A program made the translations under genes and the position numbers. Below are positions 45,158 to 53,626 of a DNA stretch of 61,084 nt, in pieces. Positions within the stretch are counted from its first letter, which is position 1, and every line of letters starts with the position of its first letter. The notes under the pieces were generated by a model. The model saw only the letters and a program-made list of their open reading frames with translations, was not told where the DNA came from and ran no database searches. This DNA is from an uncultured Roseburia sp. (GTDB taxonomy: Bacteria > Bacillota > Clostridia > Lachnospirales > Lachnospiraceae). Location of the stretch: positions 1 to 61,084 of the forward strand of contig CAMFYL010000011.1 of the NCBI GenBank assembly GCA_946002055.1, given 5' to 3'.

Positions 45158-46336
45158 TTAGTGATGGAACAAACGAATGCCGGTAAATGCCATAGTCATA
45201 CCATACTTGTTACATGTCTCAATCACATGATCATCACGGATAGAACCACCCGGTTCTGCTACATACTGAACACCGCTCTTATGAGCACGCTCAATGTTAT
45301 CGCCAAATGGGAAGAAGGCATCTGAGCCAAGGGCAACACCACTCATCTGATCAAGCCAGGCTCTCTTCTCTTCTCTTGTAAATACTTCAGGCTTCACCTT
45401 GAAGATATTCTCCCAAGCACCATCTGCCAGCACATCCATGTAATCCTCGCCAATATAAAGGTCGATGGCATTATCTCTGTCAGCTCTGCGGATACCATCC
45501 ACAAACTGCAATCCCATAACCTGTGGTGACTGACGAAGGAACCAGTTATCAGCCTTGCTTCCGGCAAGTCTTGTACAGTGAATGCGAGACTGCTGTCCGG
45601 CTCCGATACCGATAGCCTGTCCATCCTTGGCATAACATACAGAATTGGACTGTGTATACTTCAATGTAATCATGGCAATTGCCAGATCAATCTTAGCCTG
45701 CTGTGGCATATCCTTGCAATCTGTCACAATATTTGAGAAAAAGTTCTCATCAATGACAAGTTCATTTCTTCCCTGTTCAAAGGTGATTCCAAATACTTCC
45801 TTGCGCTCAATTGGCTTTGGAATGTAGTTAGGATCAATCTCAATAACGTTGTAGTTTCCATTCTTCTTCTGCTTCAAGATCTCAAGAGCTTCCTCAGTGT
45901 AACCGGGAGCGATAACACCATCAGAAACCTCTCTTTTAATGATAAGAGCTGTAGCCTTATCGCACACATCAGAAAGAGAGATGAAATCTCCAAAGGAAGA
46001 CATTCTATCTGCGCCTCTTGCTCTGGCATATGCGTTAGCGATTGGGCTGAATTCTACATCCATATCATCTACCCAGTAAATCTTCTTCTCAACATCGGAA
46101 AGCGGAAGTCCTACTGCAGCACCGGCAGGTGATACATGCTTAAAAGAAGTTGCTGCCGGAAGACCCGTTGCCTCCTTCAACTCCTTGACAAGCTGCCAAC
46201 CATTGAATGCATCCAAAAAATTAATGTAACCCGGCTTACCACACAAAACCTTGATAGGAAGTTCACCCTCTTCCATATAAATTCTAGATGGCTTCTGGTT
46301 TGGGTTACAGCCATATTTTAATTCTAATTCCTTCAT
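45158..46336 (-). CDS. AICAR formyltransferase (stand-alone)
   Basis: A 392-residue protein matching only the formyltransferase half of PurH: AATSFKHVSPAGAA carries the conserved Lys-His pair (about 61-74), followed by YTQSNSVCYAKDGQAIGIGA and GSDAFFPFGDNIERA. It adds the final carbon to AICAR, giving FAICAR, using 10-formyl-tetrahydrofolate. It has no IMP cyclohydrolase domain; that step is supplied by the gene 20 bases upstream. It differs from the usual bacterial fusion enzyme. Confidence 0.92.
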   Translation of the reverse strand: MKELELKYGCNPNQKPSRIYMEEGELPIKVLCGKPGYINFLDAFNGWQLVKELKEATGLPAATSFKHVSPAGAAVGLPLSDVEKKIYWVDDMDVEFSPIANAYARARGADRMSSFGDFISLSDVCDKATALIIKREVSDGVIAPGYTEEALEILKQKKNGNYNVIEIDPNYIPKPIERKEVFGITFEQGRNELVIDENFFSNIVTDCKDMPQQAKIDLAIAMITLKYTQSNSVCYAKDGQAIGIGAGQQSRIHCTRLAGSKADNWFLRQSPQVMGLQFVDGIRRADRDNAIDLYIGEDYMDVLADGAWENIFKVKPEVFTREEKRAWLDQMSGVALGSDAFFPFGDNIERAHKSGVQYVAEPGGSIRDDHVIETCNKYGMTMAFTGIRLFHH

Positions 46337-46356
46337 CTCAACGACTCCTTATCTTC

Positions 46357-47070
46357 TTACTGATTCTTGTTTACAATCTTTGTCTCATACTTGCCTGTAG
46401 CAATATCAATGTAACGAACAAAAAGAGAAACCTTGTTGTCCTCATTCAAGCTATTCCAAATCTTATCTGTAAATGCGTCCATATCATCTTCAATGGCAAC
46501 AAGCTTTGGTTCTCCTTCAAAGCTTGGAAGAGGATTGCCATCGCACTTGTATGTGTGAATGAAATGCCCCTCTCCTGCAACCGGGTTCTCGTATGCAAAG
46601 GTATAACGGTTGCAAGCATCTGGGTTACCATTGTTGCTCTTTAAGATAGACATTGCATAATTGTAGTTACCATCTTCAATATGCATAATCCCTGAAATTC
46701 TAGGAGTGTAGTTAGGACCGTCAGGCTCAAACTCTCTTGTGCGAAGTGCCTGCTCAAATGTCATCTGCTTATCCATCAAATCATAAACAGTATCTGTCTG
46801 ATCACCGTTTGTAACGATTGTCTTATTGCCAAGCACACGAACTGGTGCGTAGATAATCAAACTTGGATCACTTAGCTTAGAAGGATCAAAAGCCTGTGTG
46901 CGAATGCCCTCTCCATCCTCAACAAATACACGATTGCGACTATTCTCGCTACGTCCCATAATGAAATAAGCTGTTACAGCCTTTGTGCCGTCTGGTGTTT
47001 TACCAATAACAATACCACGTCCCGGGTAAGCATTCTGCTGTAACTCCTGCTCCAAAGATAACATTTCCAT
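46357..47070 (-). CDS. IMP cyclohydrolase, PurO-like
   Basis: A 237-residue protein of the PurO-like IMP cyclohydrolase family, first known from archaea, which closes FAICAR to IMP. The N-terminal PGRGIVIGKTPDGTKAVTAY and IMGRSENSRNRVF segments (about 16-48) are characteristic. It pairs with the stand-alone formyltransferase downstream, so together they replace PurH. GGAGGTAGTTTC precedes the ATG. The identity rests on family pattern; catalytic residues were not checked. Confidence 0.85.
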   Translation of the reverse strand: MEMLSLEQELQQNAYPGRGIVIGKTPDGTKAVTAYFIMGRSENSRNRVFVEDGEGIRTQAFDPSKLSDPSLIIYAPVRVLGNKTIVTNGDQTDTVYDLMDKQMTFEQALRTREFEPDGPNYTPRISGIMHIEDGNYNYAMSILKSNNGNPDACNRYTFAYENPVAGEGHFIHTYKCDGNPLPSFEGEPKLVAIEDDMDAFTDKIWNSLNEDNKVSLFVRYIDIATGKYETKIVNKNQ

Positions 47071-47110
47071 GAAACTACCTCCTATAAATATAAAACCTTA
47101 ATTCGACTAC

Positions 47111-47139
47111 ATTATATCCTATTTTTCTACATCTGACTA
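47111..47139 (-). promoter_or_regulatory. Promoter of the purine pair
   Basis: Minus strand: -10 TATAAT (47111-47116), a 17-base spacer and a weak -35 TAGTCA (47134-47139). The leader is only about 35 bases, too short for a purine riboswitch. Confidence 0.6.
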
Positions 47140-47199
47140 TAATGAGTTCCTTATAGCACTTATTAGCCATACTTATTATCACCCATTAATTTATAAGTC

Positions 47200-47237
47200 A
47201 AAAAACCACCTTCCCTAACAAGAGAAGGTGGTTTTTT
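47200..47237. terminator. Terminator after the FliD-like gene
   Basis: A perfect 14-bp stem AAAAAACCACCTTC/GAAGGTGGTTTTTT with a 10-base loop. It has T-runs in both directions but most likely serves the minus-strand gene at 47250-48023. Confidence 0.95.
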
Positions 47238-47249
47238 CTTCATCATCCA

Positions 47250-48023
47250 TTAAATGTAAGAGTTGTATGAGTTCATAATGGTATTCATAGAAACGGATCC
47301 AGTGCTCGTATAACTTCCGCTGGATGCCTGAGCAACCACTGCATGATTTATCATAGATGCTTGGGTGGCAATCTGATAACCATATGCCCCCTGTGATTGA
47401 AACAGAGACTTGGCAATGGTCATATCACCGCTCTTAAAAGCATTCTCATCCACAGAAAGCTTGCCATCTGTATCCACTGTAATACCGATCTTTTTTAGAA
47501 GAGTTGCATTTGCACTGGTATTTTGACGCATACGATCCACCGCATTTGAAACTGAGGTCACATCTGACGTTTCTCCGCTTGTTATCATATCGTTATACTC
47601 TTTTGCAAAGCTGCGAACACTCTCATAAATTCCGTTCAAATCGTAGTCATAAGACGAGCTGCCATCCTCATGGGTGACATTCTGCTTCTTAAATACAGAA
47701 TCTCCATCCTTAGCCAAAAGCTTATTTGCTGCCCCCAGCAAACTGGTTGCATCTTCCTTTAACGTCTTGAGCTCCTTTGCCTTGGCCTCAAAGGTCTTCT
47801 CCTCTTTGTCCTCCACTAAAGTTTTGTTTCCAGTATTTTTGGAAGCATCAGAATTGTAGTAGGACTTTAACAGCTTGTGGTAAGAGCCATTGCGAATAGA
47901 ATAATAATCACTGAGCATAGCAGTTGTTCCAGCCATCATATTATTACCTGCTGACGCACCCGGCAAGCTAGAGAATAAAGTACTAATACTTGATGAATCA
48001 AAACCCGATACTGTCATTCCCAT
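47250..48023 (-). CDS. FliD-like (flagellar cap C-terminal-like) protein
   Basis: 257 residues without a signal peptide. The C-terminal part carries the FliD-type segment GITVDTDGKLSVDENAFKS (about 175-193), and a long coiled-coil-like region (about 75-110) precedes it. The N-terminus is Ser/Met/Gly-rich. It is far shorter than true FliD and lies alone with its own terminator. A flagellin-related or adhesive filament protein is plausible, but no function is shown. Confidence 0.6.
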   Translation of the reverse strand: MGMTVSGFDSSSISTLFSSLPGASAGNNMMAGTTAMLSDYYSIRNGSYHKLLKSYYNSDASKNTGNKTLVEDKEEKTFEAKAKELKTLKEDATSLLGAANKLLAKDGDSVFKKQNVTHEDGSSSYDYDLNGIYESVRSFAKEYNDMITSGETSDVTSVSNAVDRMRQNTSANATLLKKIGITVDTDGKLSVDENAFKSGDMTIAKSLFQSQGAYGYQIATQASMINHAVVAQASSGSYTSTGSVSMNTIMNSYNSYI

Positions 48024-48103
48024 AAAATCACTCCTTTGAAAATCTCAACATCCTTATCTATTATTTGTATCGACTAGACAACAAAAAAACAAAACCCAAT
48101 TTC

Positions 48104-48778
48104 TTAAATATCTTCAATCTGCCAGTCAATTGGCGTCACTCCATTGGCCACCAGATATTCATTTGCTTTGGAAAAATGTTTACATCCAAAGAATCCACGA
48201 TAAGCAGATAGCGGACTTGGATGTGGCGCTTCTAATATCAAGTGTTTATCATTATGCAATAATTTCTTTTTCATCTGAGCCGGCCTGCCCCAAAGCAAAA
48301 AGACAATGGGCTGTTCCTGCGTATCCACCGCGCGAATCACCGCGTCAGTAAACTGTTCCCAGCCTATATTCTGATGGGAATTGGCCTGATGAGCTCGAAC
48401 CGTGAGAACTGTATTAAGCAACAATACCCCCTGCTTGGCCCATTTCACAAGATAACCATTATTTGGAATTTTGCATCCTAAATCATCAGACAACTCCTTA
48501 TAGATATTTGCCAGGGAAGGTGGTATGTCCACATCCGGGCGAACGGAAAAGCAAAGGCCGTGAGCCTGTCCAAAATTATGGTATGGATCCTGTCCGATAA
48601 TCACCACCTTCACATCTGACAGGGGCGTCAAATGAAAGGCACTAAAGATTTCGTCTGCCGGTGGAAACACCGGTCCGGCGGCATATTCCCTCTTCACTGT
48701 TTTGTATAATTCTTTATAATACGGTTTTTTAAACTCCTCCGAGAGAGGTTCTAACCAATCGTTTGAAATTGCAGGCAT
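48104..48778 (-). CDS. ung: Uracil-DNA glycosylase
   Basis: A family 1 UDG that excises uracil from DNA. Of 224 residues, the catalytic GQDPYH motif is at 62-67 (Asp64) and the second HPSPLSAYRG motif near the C-terminus. The start is ATG 48778 (AGGGGTGA leader), which clears the hisF stop; a longer frame overlaps hisF. It works with Dut, also in this window, to limit uracil in DNA. Confidence 0.97.
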   Translation of the reverse strand: MPAISNDWLEPLSEEFKKPYYKELYKTVKREYAAGPVFPPADEIFSAFHLTPLSDVKVVIIGQDPYHNFGQAHGLCFSVRPDVDIPPSLANIYKELSDDLGCKIPNNGYLVKWAKQGVLLLNTVLTVRAHQANSHQNIGWEQFTDAVIRAVDTQEQPIVFLLWGRPAQMKKKLLHNDKHLILEAPHPSPLSAYRGFFGCKHFSKANEYLVANGVTPIDWQIEDI

Positions 48779-48788
48779 TTTGTCACCC

Positions 48789-49550
48789 CTATATTCGAAC
48801 AGAGACATCTCTGTCTCTTAGGTATTCTTTTAATTCCATAATCTCTAACTCTTTGTAATGGAAAAGAGAAGCCGCCAGAGCAGCGTCTGCCTTCCCCTCT
48901 GTTAAAGCATCATAGAAATGTTCCTTTGTACCGGCACCACCTGAGGCAATCACCGGAATCGAAACATGTTCTGCAATCTGTCTGGTCAGCGCTATATCAT
49001 AGCCTGCCTTGGTTCCATCGCAATCCATACTGGTAAGAAGTATCTCACCTGCTCCGCGACGCTCCGCTTCCATGGCCCACTCTATGGCATCTAATCCAAC
49101 ATCGATTCGTCCACCATTTTTATATACATTCCAACCGGTTTTATCTGCACGACGTTTGGCATCAATTGCAACTACAACACATTGACTGCCGAACTTATCT
49201 GCTGCTTCCGTTATCAAATCAGGATTGTTAATGGCTGAAGAATTGATGGATATCTTATCTGCCCCTTCTCGAAGCAGCATACGAAAATCATCTACCGTGC
49301 GGATACCTCCTCCAACGGTAAAGGGAATAAACACATTTGCCGCAACCTGACGGACCATATCAACCACAGTATTTCGATTATCACTGGAGGCTGTAATATC
49401 TAAAAAAACCACCTCGTCAGCTCCTGCCCTGTCATATGCAGCAGCTATCTCCACAGGATCACCTGCATCTTTCAAATCAACAAAGTTAACACCCTTAACA
49501 ACACGTCCGTCTTTTACATCCAGACATGGAATGATACGTTTTGTAAACAT
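48789..49550 (-). CDS. hisF: Imidazole glycerol phosphate synthase subunit HisF
   Basis: The cyclase TIM barrel of histidine synthesis, which joins PRFAR and ammonia to form IGP and AICAR. Of 253 residues, Asp11 lies in [12 protein letters not shown], the second catalytic Asp in VVVAIDAKR, and phosphate loops are VGGGIR and ASGGAGT. It is paired with hisH. The AICAR released can feed the split purine enzymes encoded at 45158-47070. Confidence 0.97.
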   Translation of the reverse strand: MFTKRIIPCLDVKDGRVVKGVNFVDLKDAGDPVEIAAAYDRAGADEVVFLDITASSDNRNTVVDMVRQVAANVFIPFTVGGGIRTVDDFRMLLREGADKISINSSAINNPDLITEAADKFGSQCVVVAIDAKRRADKTGWNVYKNGGRIDVGLDAIEWAMEAERRGAGEILLTSMDCDGTKAGYDIALTRQIAEHVSIPVIASGGAGTKEHFYDALTEGKADAALAASLFHYKELEIMELKEYLRDRDVSVRI

Positions 49551-49561
49551 TTTGTTCTCTC

Positions 49562-50167
49562 CTACAAATCAGCAAAATTCTGTAATATTTTTCTGCCCAC
49601 ATCGCTGCTCTTTTCCGGATGGAACTGACAGGCAAATACATGATCTCTCTCCACAGATGCATGAATGGTAACGCCGTATTCAGTGGTAGCCCTTACCATA
49701 GACGCTTCCTTTGCCTGTAAGTAGTAAGAATGAACAAAATAGACAAAAGCCCCTTCATCAATACCCGCAAACAGTTTTCCCGGATTGGGATAATCCAGTG
49801 AGTTCCAACCGATATGTGGAATCTTAAGCCCCGGGGCGTCTGGGATGCGCTTAATGGATCCCGGCAAAACTCCAAGCCCCTCCACGCCGGATGACTCATC
49901 ACTTCCCTCAAACAAAAGCTGTAGCCCTAAACAAATTCCCAAAAAAGGCTTCTCCTGAGCTATCACCTCATGAATCGCCTTATCCAATTCGTAGTGTTTC
50001 AAATGCTCCATGGCATCTCCAAAGGAACCAACCCCCGGCAGTACCACTTTGTCTGCACTACAAATTTCATGAAAATCCCTTGTCAAACTTGTTTCTTCAC
50101 CAATGCGGTGAAATGCTTTTTCCACACTTTTAATATTTCCGGCATCATAATCTAGTATTGCAATCAT
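49562..50167 (-). CDS. hisH: Imidazole glycerol phosphate synthase subunit HisH
   Basis: A class I glutamine amidotransferase that supplies ammonia to HisF. Of 201 residues, the nucleophile Cys79 lies in LGICLGLQL, and the His-Glu pair is in QFHPEKSS near 181-188. It is 11 bases before hisF. Other his genes are not in the window. Confidence 0.96.
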   Translation of the reverse strand: MIAILDYDAGNIKSVEKAFHRIGEETSLTRDFHEICSADKVVLPGVGSFGDAMEHLKHYELDKAIHEVIAQEKPFLGICLGLQLLFEGSDESSGVEGLGVLPGSIKRIPDAPGLKIPHIGWNSLDYPNPGKLFAGIDEGAFVYFVHSYYLQAKEASMVRATTEYGVTIHASVERDHVFACQFHPEKSSDVGRKILQNFADL

Positions 50168-50185
50168 GGAATATCCTCACCTGTT

Positions 50186-51850
50186 CTATAAGTTACATCC
50201 TTCAATAATCTGGTCTAATCGAATGGAATAATCCTCTCGGTTCAGCTTATATATAGCAACAGCATCTTCTCTTGATACGCCAAATTGATCAGAGAGGAGC
50301 TGAACCAATCCATCTCCTATTTCTTTGTATTCCTTCTCGATACCAAGGTCCTTCGCCTCCTGATAATACTCATCATATCTGGCCACACCAATCACCAAGG
50401 AATCCAGTGCCATGGCGTATTTTTCATTTGTCATCAGAATGTGGTGTTCACGGCTACGCTTCTGTAAATCTCCCAAAAGCCTTGATTTTCTAAACAAATC
50501 CTCATCCTGTTCCTTTAAGGTGACACCCATTAACTGCTCATAGGATGAGAAGTAATCACCGGCATTATAAGCCACTCTGGCATTGGATAATGAGAGCTTA
50601 TATCCCAAAATCGTCTGTCCCAAAGTGATAAGAACCACCACAGAAACACTTAATACCACAAAGACAAAAATGATTTTCCCGGGAATCTTAGGTGAATTAT
50701 CAGGCTCTCTTTCCTTCTTCGGCTTCTTCTCCTTGGGTTCTCTGACCTTTTTCTCTTTTGGCTCTTTCTTTTTCTTTTCTTTTTTCTTTTTTTCTTTCTT
50801 AGGTGCTGCTTCCTCCGCTTCATCTAAGCTCTTTAATATGTCTAAATTCTCTTGGGAAACATCATCAGCCTCTTCACTGGTAATGTCAATGACCTCTTTA
50901 TCCTCTCCCTTGTCATCCTTAGACTTCTTCGAAAATATGGATAAAAGCTTGCTCAAGAATCCCGGTTTCTTTGTGGCCTCCTCATCATGATTACTCTCAG
51001 CCTCAAGCAAACTATCTCCGCCTTGGACAGATTCTGCCTGTAATTCAAACTCCTCCTGAGACTCCTCTAAATCGATATTCTCTTCATCCGCCTGAAGCAG
51101 TGCGCCAATATCACCTAAATCCGTGTCTCCCGAGAGTAAATCCATCAAATCCATATCTGAGGTATCTTCATCTAGGATTTCGTCAGCAACAGGCTCCTCC
51201 GGAAGCTCTTCATCAAATCCACCGATATCCGGCAAGTCATCATCTTCATCATCAGAATCCTCGCCCATGCCTTCCTCGGCAGCCATATCAAGCGTCATAT
51301 CCAGCTCCTCCATCTGAACATCATCTATGGCTGGCATTTCCTCTTCAATATCCTGGGGCATCTCCTCGTTCATGTCCTCGGAAATCTCCCCTGGTTCTTC
51401 CTCATCCAACTGATCGTCCATTGGAAGATCCGGCACTTCTCCCTGCTCAATCTGTTCCTTTGCCTGATTAACAATTTCCTCAATGTTATCTAAAAAGCTA
51501 GGCTCATCATCACTTTCAAATGCCATTTCCTCCTGCTTAATTTCCTCCTCGAAATCACGAAGGAAAGCATCTACATCCTCATCTTCCGCCTCAAGATCCG
51601 CCTCAAACTCACGAAGAAACTCTTCTTCCGAAAAGGCCTTACGAAGATGAGAATGTGATGTGGGCTCCGGTCTGTAATCATTCAAACCACTAGCTGCCAT
51701 AAAATCATCCCGTGGGCTAATTCTACTATGAAGTCTTTCTTCTCTCTGCTTTCTGCTTTCTTCTGCAATCTCCTCAGCCTTCTTCACATCACTGCGGACC
51801 GTATTTACAGAATTAAGCAATCCATCTAAGTAGTCCTCTGAATTTGCCAA
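50186..51850 (-). CDS. Hyperacidic single-pass membrane protein of unknown function
   Basis: 554 residues in three parts. About 290 residues are extremely rich in Asp/Glu. A Lys/Glu/Pro stretch follows (about 370-405, KKEKKKKEKKKKEP and repeats), then one membrane span (about 408-432, FVFVVLSVSVVVLITLG) and a roughly 120-residue helical outer domain. The start is set at TTG 51850, which has GGAGG at 8 bases; the ATG at 51865 lacks a site. It lies upstream of hisH and downstream of cheV. I do not recognise it. Confidence 0.65.
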   Translation of the reverse strand: MANSEDYLDGLLNSVNTVRSDVKKAEEIAEESRKQREERLHSRISPRDDFMAASGLNDYRPEPTSHSHLRKAFSEEEFLREFEADLEAEDEDVDAFLRDFEEEIKQEEMAFESDDEPSFLDNIEEIVNQAKEQIEQGEVPDLPMDDQLDEEEPGEISEDMNEEMPQDIEEEMPAIDDVQMEELDMTLDMAAEEGMGEDSDDEDDDLPDIGGFDEELPEEPVADEILDEDTSDMDLMDLLSGDTDLGDIGALLQADEENIDLEESQEEFELQAESVQGGDSLLEAESNHDEEATKKPGFLSKLLSIFSKKSKDDKGEDKEVIDITSEEADDVSQENLDILKSLDEAEEAAPKKEKKKKEKKKKEPKEKKVREPKEKKPKKEREPDNSPKIPGKIIFVFVVLSVSVVVLITLGQTILGYKLSLSNARVAYNAGDYFSSYEQLMGVTLKEQDEDLFRKSRLLGDLQKRSREHHILMTNEKYAMALDSLVIGVARYDEYYQEAKDLGIEKEYKEIGDGLVQLLSDQFGVSREDAVAIYKLNREDYSIRLDQIIEGCNL

Positions 51851-51877
51851 ATTCTTTTCCTCCATAAAGCAAGATAA

Positions 51878-51900
51878 GGGATGTGTCAAAAACACATCCC
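51878..51900 (-). terminator. Hairpin after cheV
   Basis: A perfect 9-bp stem GGGATGTGT/ACACATCCC with a 5-base loop, followed by TTATCTTGCTTT on the minus strand. It may end the cheV transcript or attenuate read-through into the acidic protein gene. Confidence 0.6.
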
Positions 51901-51913
51901 TATCAAATCTGTA

Positions 51914-52831
51914 TTATTTTCTACCAGACTCATATTCCTCAATCAACTCATCTACAGCTGAAACAAGCTTTCCAATCTCCGGCTTTGTTAGCTGTGCATC
52001 CGCTCCCAAGGATTCTCCCTTTAGTCGAATCTCCTCGTTAATCAATGATGAGAAAATAATAAGCGGGATTTTCTTCATTGTGTCATTCTCTTTCACAAGC
52101 TTTGTTAAACGATGACCGTCCATCAATGGCATCTCAATATCTGTGATAATCAAATGAACATCGTCCAGCACGGTACCATTTTTTGTCATCTCAACCAGCT
52201 TATCCCATGCTTCCTGACCATTGTTATTGACAATCAAATTGGTGTATCCTGCTTTTCTTAAGCACTCACAAATCAACTTGCTCAAAAGAGGCGAGTCCTC
52301 AGCAATAAGAATTGGTGAACTGCTTCTGTCTCGTCCCTGATAATTATCCATATCAGAAACCTTTAAGCCTGTCTCAGGATTAATATCTGATACAATCTTC
52401 TCAAAATCCAAGATAACAACCAGCTTGTCCTGTAGCTTAATAACACCTGTTGAAACAGCTGTATCATCAGCGCTAATTGTGGAATCCGGTTTGATAATAT
52501 CCTTCCAAGAAACACGGTGAATACCCAAAACCTCATCTACATGAAATGCCGTGTTCAGCTTATTGAAGTTTGTAATAATAAACAATCCATCTGTATCTGG
52601 GTTCTCCGGAAGATTCAGACACTTTCTGAGATTAATAACAGAAATCATTGTATCACGTGGCATAAAGATTCCTTCGATACAAGGATGCGTGTTAGGCAAT
52701 GGAGTTACCGGCTGATACAAAAGAATCTCTCGTATCTTTGCCACATTAATTCCATAATGATTGTCCGCAATTTTAAACTCCAAGATTTCTAACTCATTTG
52801 TTCCTGATTCTAGCAAAATATTTGTGTCCAT
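51914..52831 (-). CDS. cheV: Chemotaxis coupling protein CheV
   Basis: A CheW-like domain (about 12-150) fused to a response-regulator receiver (about 173-300) with Asp179, phospho-acceptor Asp231 (LIITDIEMPLMDG) and Lys283. It couples chemoreceptors to CheA and aids adaptation. Its 305 residues are normal. The ATG at 52831 follows GGGAGGA. It lies outside any chemotaxis operon, next to a lipoprotein gene. Confidence 0.93.
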   Translation of the reverse strand: MDTNILLESGTNELEILEFKIADNHYGINVAKIREILLYQPVTPLPNTHPCIEGIFMPRDTMISVINLRKCLNLPENPDTDGLFIITNFNKLNTAFHVDEVLGIHRVSWKDIIKPDSTISADDTAVSTGVIKLQDKLVVILDFEKIVSDINPETGLKVSDMDNYQGRDRSSSPILIAEDSPLLSKLICECLRKAGYTNLIVNNNGQEAWDKLVEMTKNGTVLDDVHLIITDIEMPLMDGHRLTKLVKENDTMKKIPLIIFSSLINEEIRLKGESLGADAQLTKPEIGKLVSAVDELIEEYESGRK

Positions 52832-52861
52832 ATCTTTTCCTCCCAATAAAGTTGTATTGTG

Positions 52862-53530
52862 TTATAACGAAATTGCATATACCATATCGCCTTCTACTGT
52901 CACATCAAGCTTTATACTCGTAATATCTTGTAAGCTGTCCTGCTTCATGTGAAAAATCAAAACCACATCATCTGTCTCTTTTGCACCGAAATCCTGTTTA
53001 TAGTAGGTGGATAAATCCTCCATAGATAATGTTGTTGTGCACTCTACCGGCTCACCATCATTTACAAACACGCTGTAATCAATAGGATGATTCAACAAAT
53101 CCACCGTCAAGCTCTTGTCTGTTGTATTCTGTGCTTGAATCTTTAACAACAAGTAAGCACACCCCGGATCAGCATCCGGTATCGCCACATCCTGTGTTGT
53201 AAAGGAAGTGACCACATCATATCCCTGATAGGTAAAGGTCATACCCTCAATGCCAATGGCATCTGTCAGCGTCATACCACTATCTACATTGTCATCTGTG
53301 TCCGTTGCATTTGTTTCCTGTTGTTCAACCTTAGATGCCTTCTTGGATGGGTCTACATATGAATATCCCTTGTCCTGGGCCCGATTGAATTTTGACACGA
53401 CCTTAGCTGCATAAAGAACAACCTGTTCTTCTTCATCATCTGTCATCTCAAGTAATTTCGTCCCACATCCGGTCAAGGAAATACAAAGCGTCAGTAAGAT
53501 TCCACAAAGAATCTGCCTTTTAAATTTCAT
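52862..53530 (-). CDS. Predicted lipoprotein
   Basis: 222 residues. The N-terminus is a lipoprotein signal (MKFKRQ, a hydrophobic stretch, then lipobox LTGC with Cys at about 22). The mature part is acidic with a Thr/Asp linker and a C-terminal immunoglobulin-like beta domain (about 85-222), reminiscent of DUF4352-type extracellular domains. AAGGAG precedes the ATG. It is co-oriented with cheV 30 bases downstream. The function is unknown. Confidence 0.75.
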   Translation of the reverse strand: MKFKRQILCGILLTLCISLTGCGTKLLEMTDDEEEQVVLYAAKVVSKFNRAQDKGYSYVDPSKKASKVEQQETNATDTDDNVDSGMTLTDAIGIEGMTFTYQGYDVVTSFTTQDVAIPDADPGCAYLLLKIQAQNTTDKSLTVDLLNHPIDYSVFVNDGEPVECTTTLSMEDLSTYYKQDFGAKETDDVVLIFHMKQDSLQDITSIKLDVTVEGDMVYAISL

Positions 53531-53571
53531 GTAATACTCCTTGAACACACAATAGTTCTATACTACTTACA

Positions 53572-53600
53572 ATGTTATCATTCTTAGGCGCAATATTCAA
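53572..53600 (-). promoter_or_regulatory. Promoter of the lipoprotein-cheV unit
   Basis: Minus strand: -35 TTGAAT (53595-53600), a 17-base spacer and -10 TAACAT (53572-53577). It is moderately close to consensus. Confidence 0.5.
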
Positions 53601-53626
53601 CAAAAAAATGGCTATTTTTCTGAAAA

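Noticed and set aside
47071-47199. Purine riboswitch in front of the IMP cyclohydrolase gene.
   Set aside because: The predicted leader after the TATAAT promoter is only about 35 bases, too short for a known purine aptamer and expression platform.
48024-48103. GTCGATAC upstream of the FliD-like gene as a sigma-28 (flagellar) -10 element.
   Set aside because: No TAAA-type -35 box lies at the required distance, so flagellar sigma control is not supported.
50700-50820. Low-complexity CT-rich tract (AG-rich on the minus strand) as a repeat element or polymorphic microsatellite.
   Set aside because: It is coding sequence for the Lys/Glu-rich neck of the membrane protein; the repeats are imperfect and codon-based.
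51862-51891. TTGACA in the loop and 3' arm of the cheV hairpin followed 17 bases on by TATGGA, as a promoter for the acidic protein gene.
   Set aside because: The -10 is poor, and the transcript would start inside or just before the start codon, leaving no ribosome-binding site.
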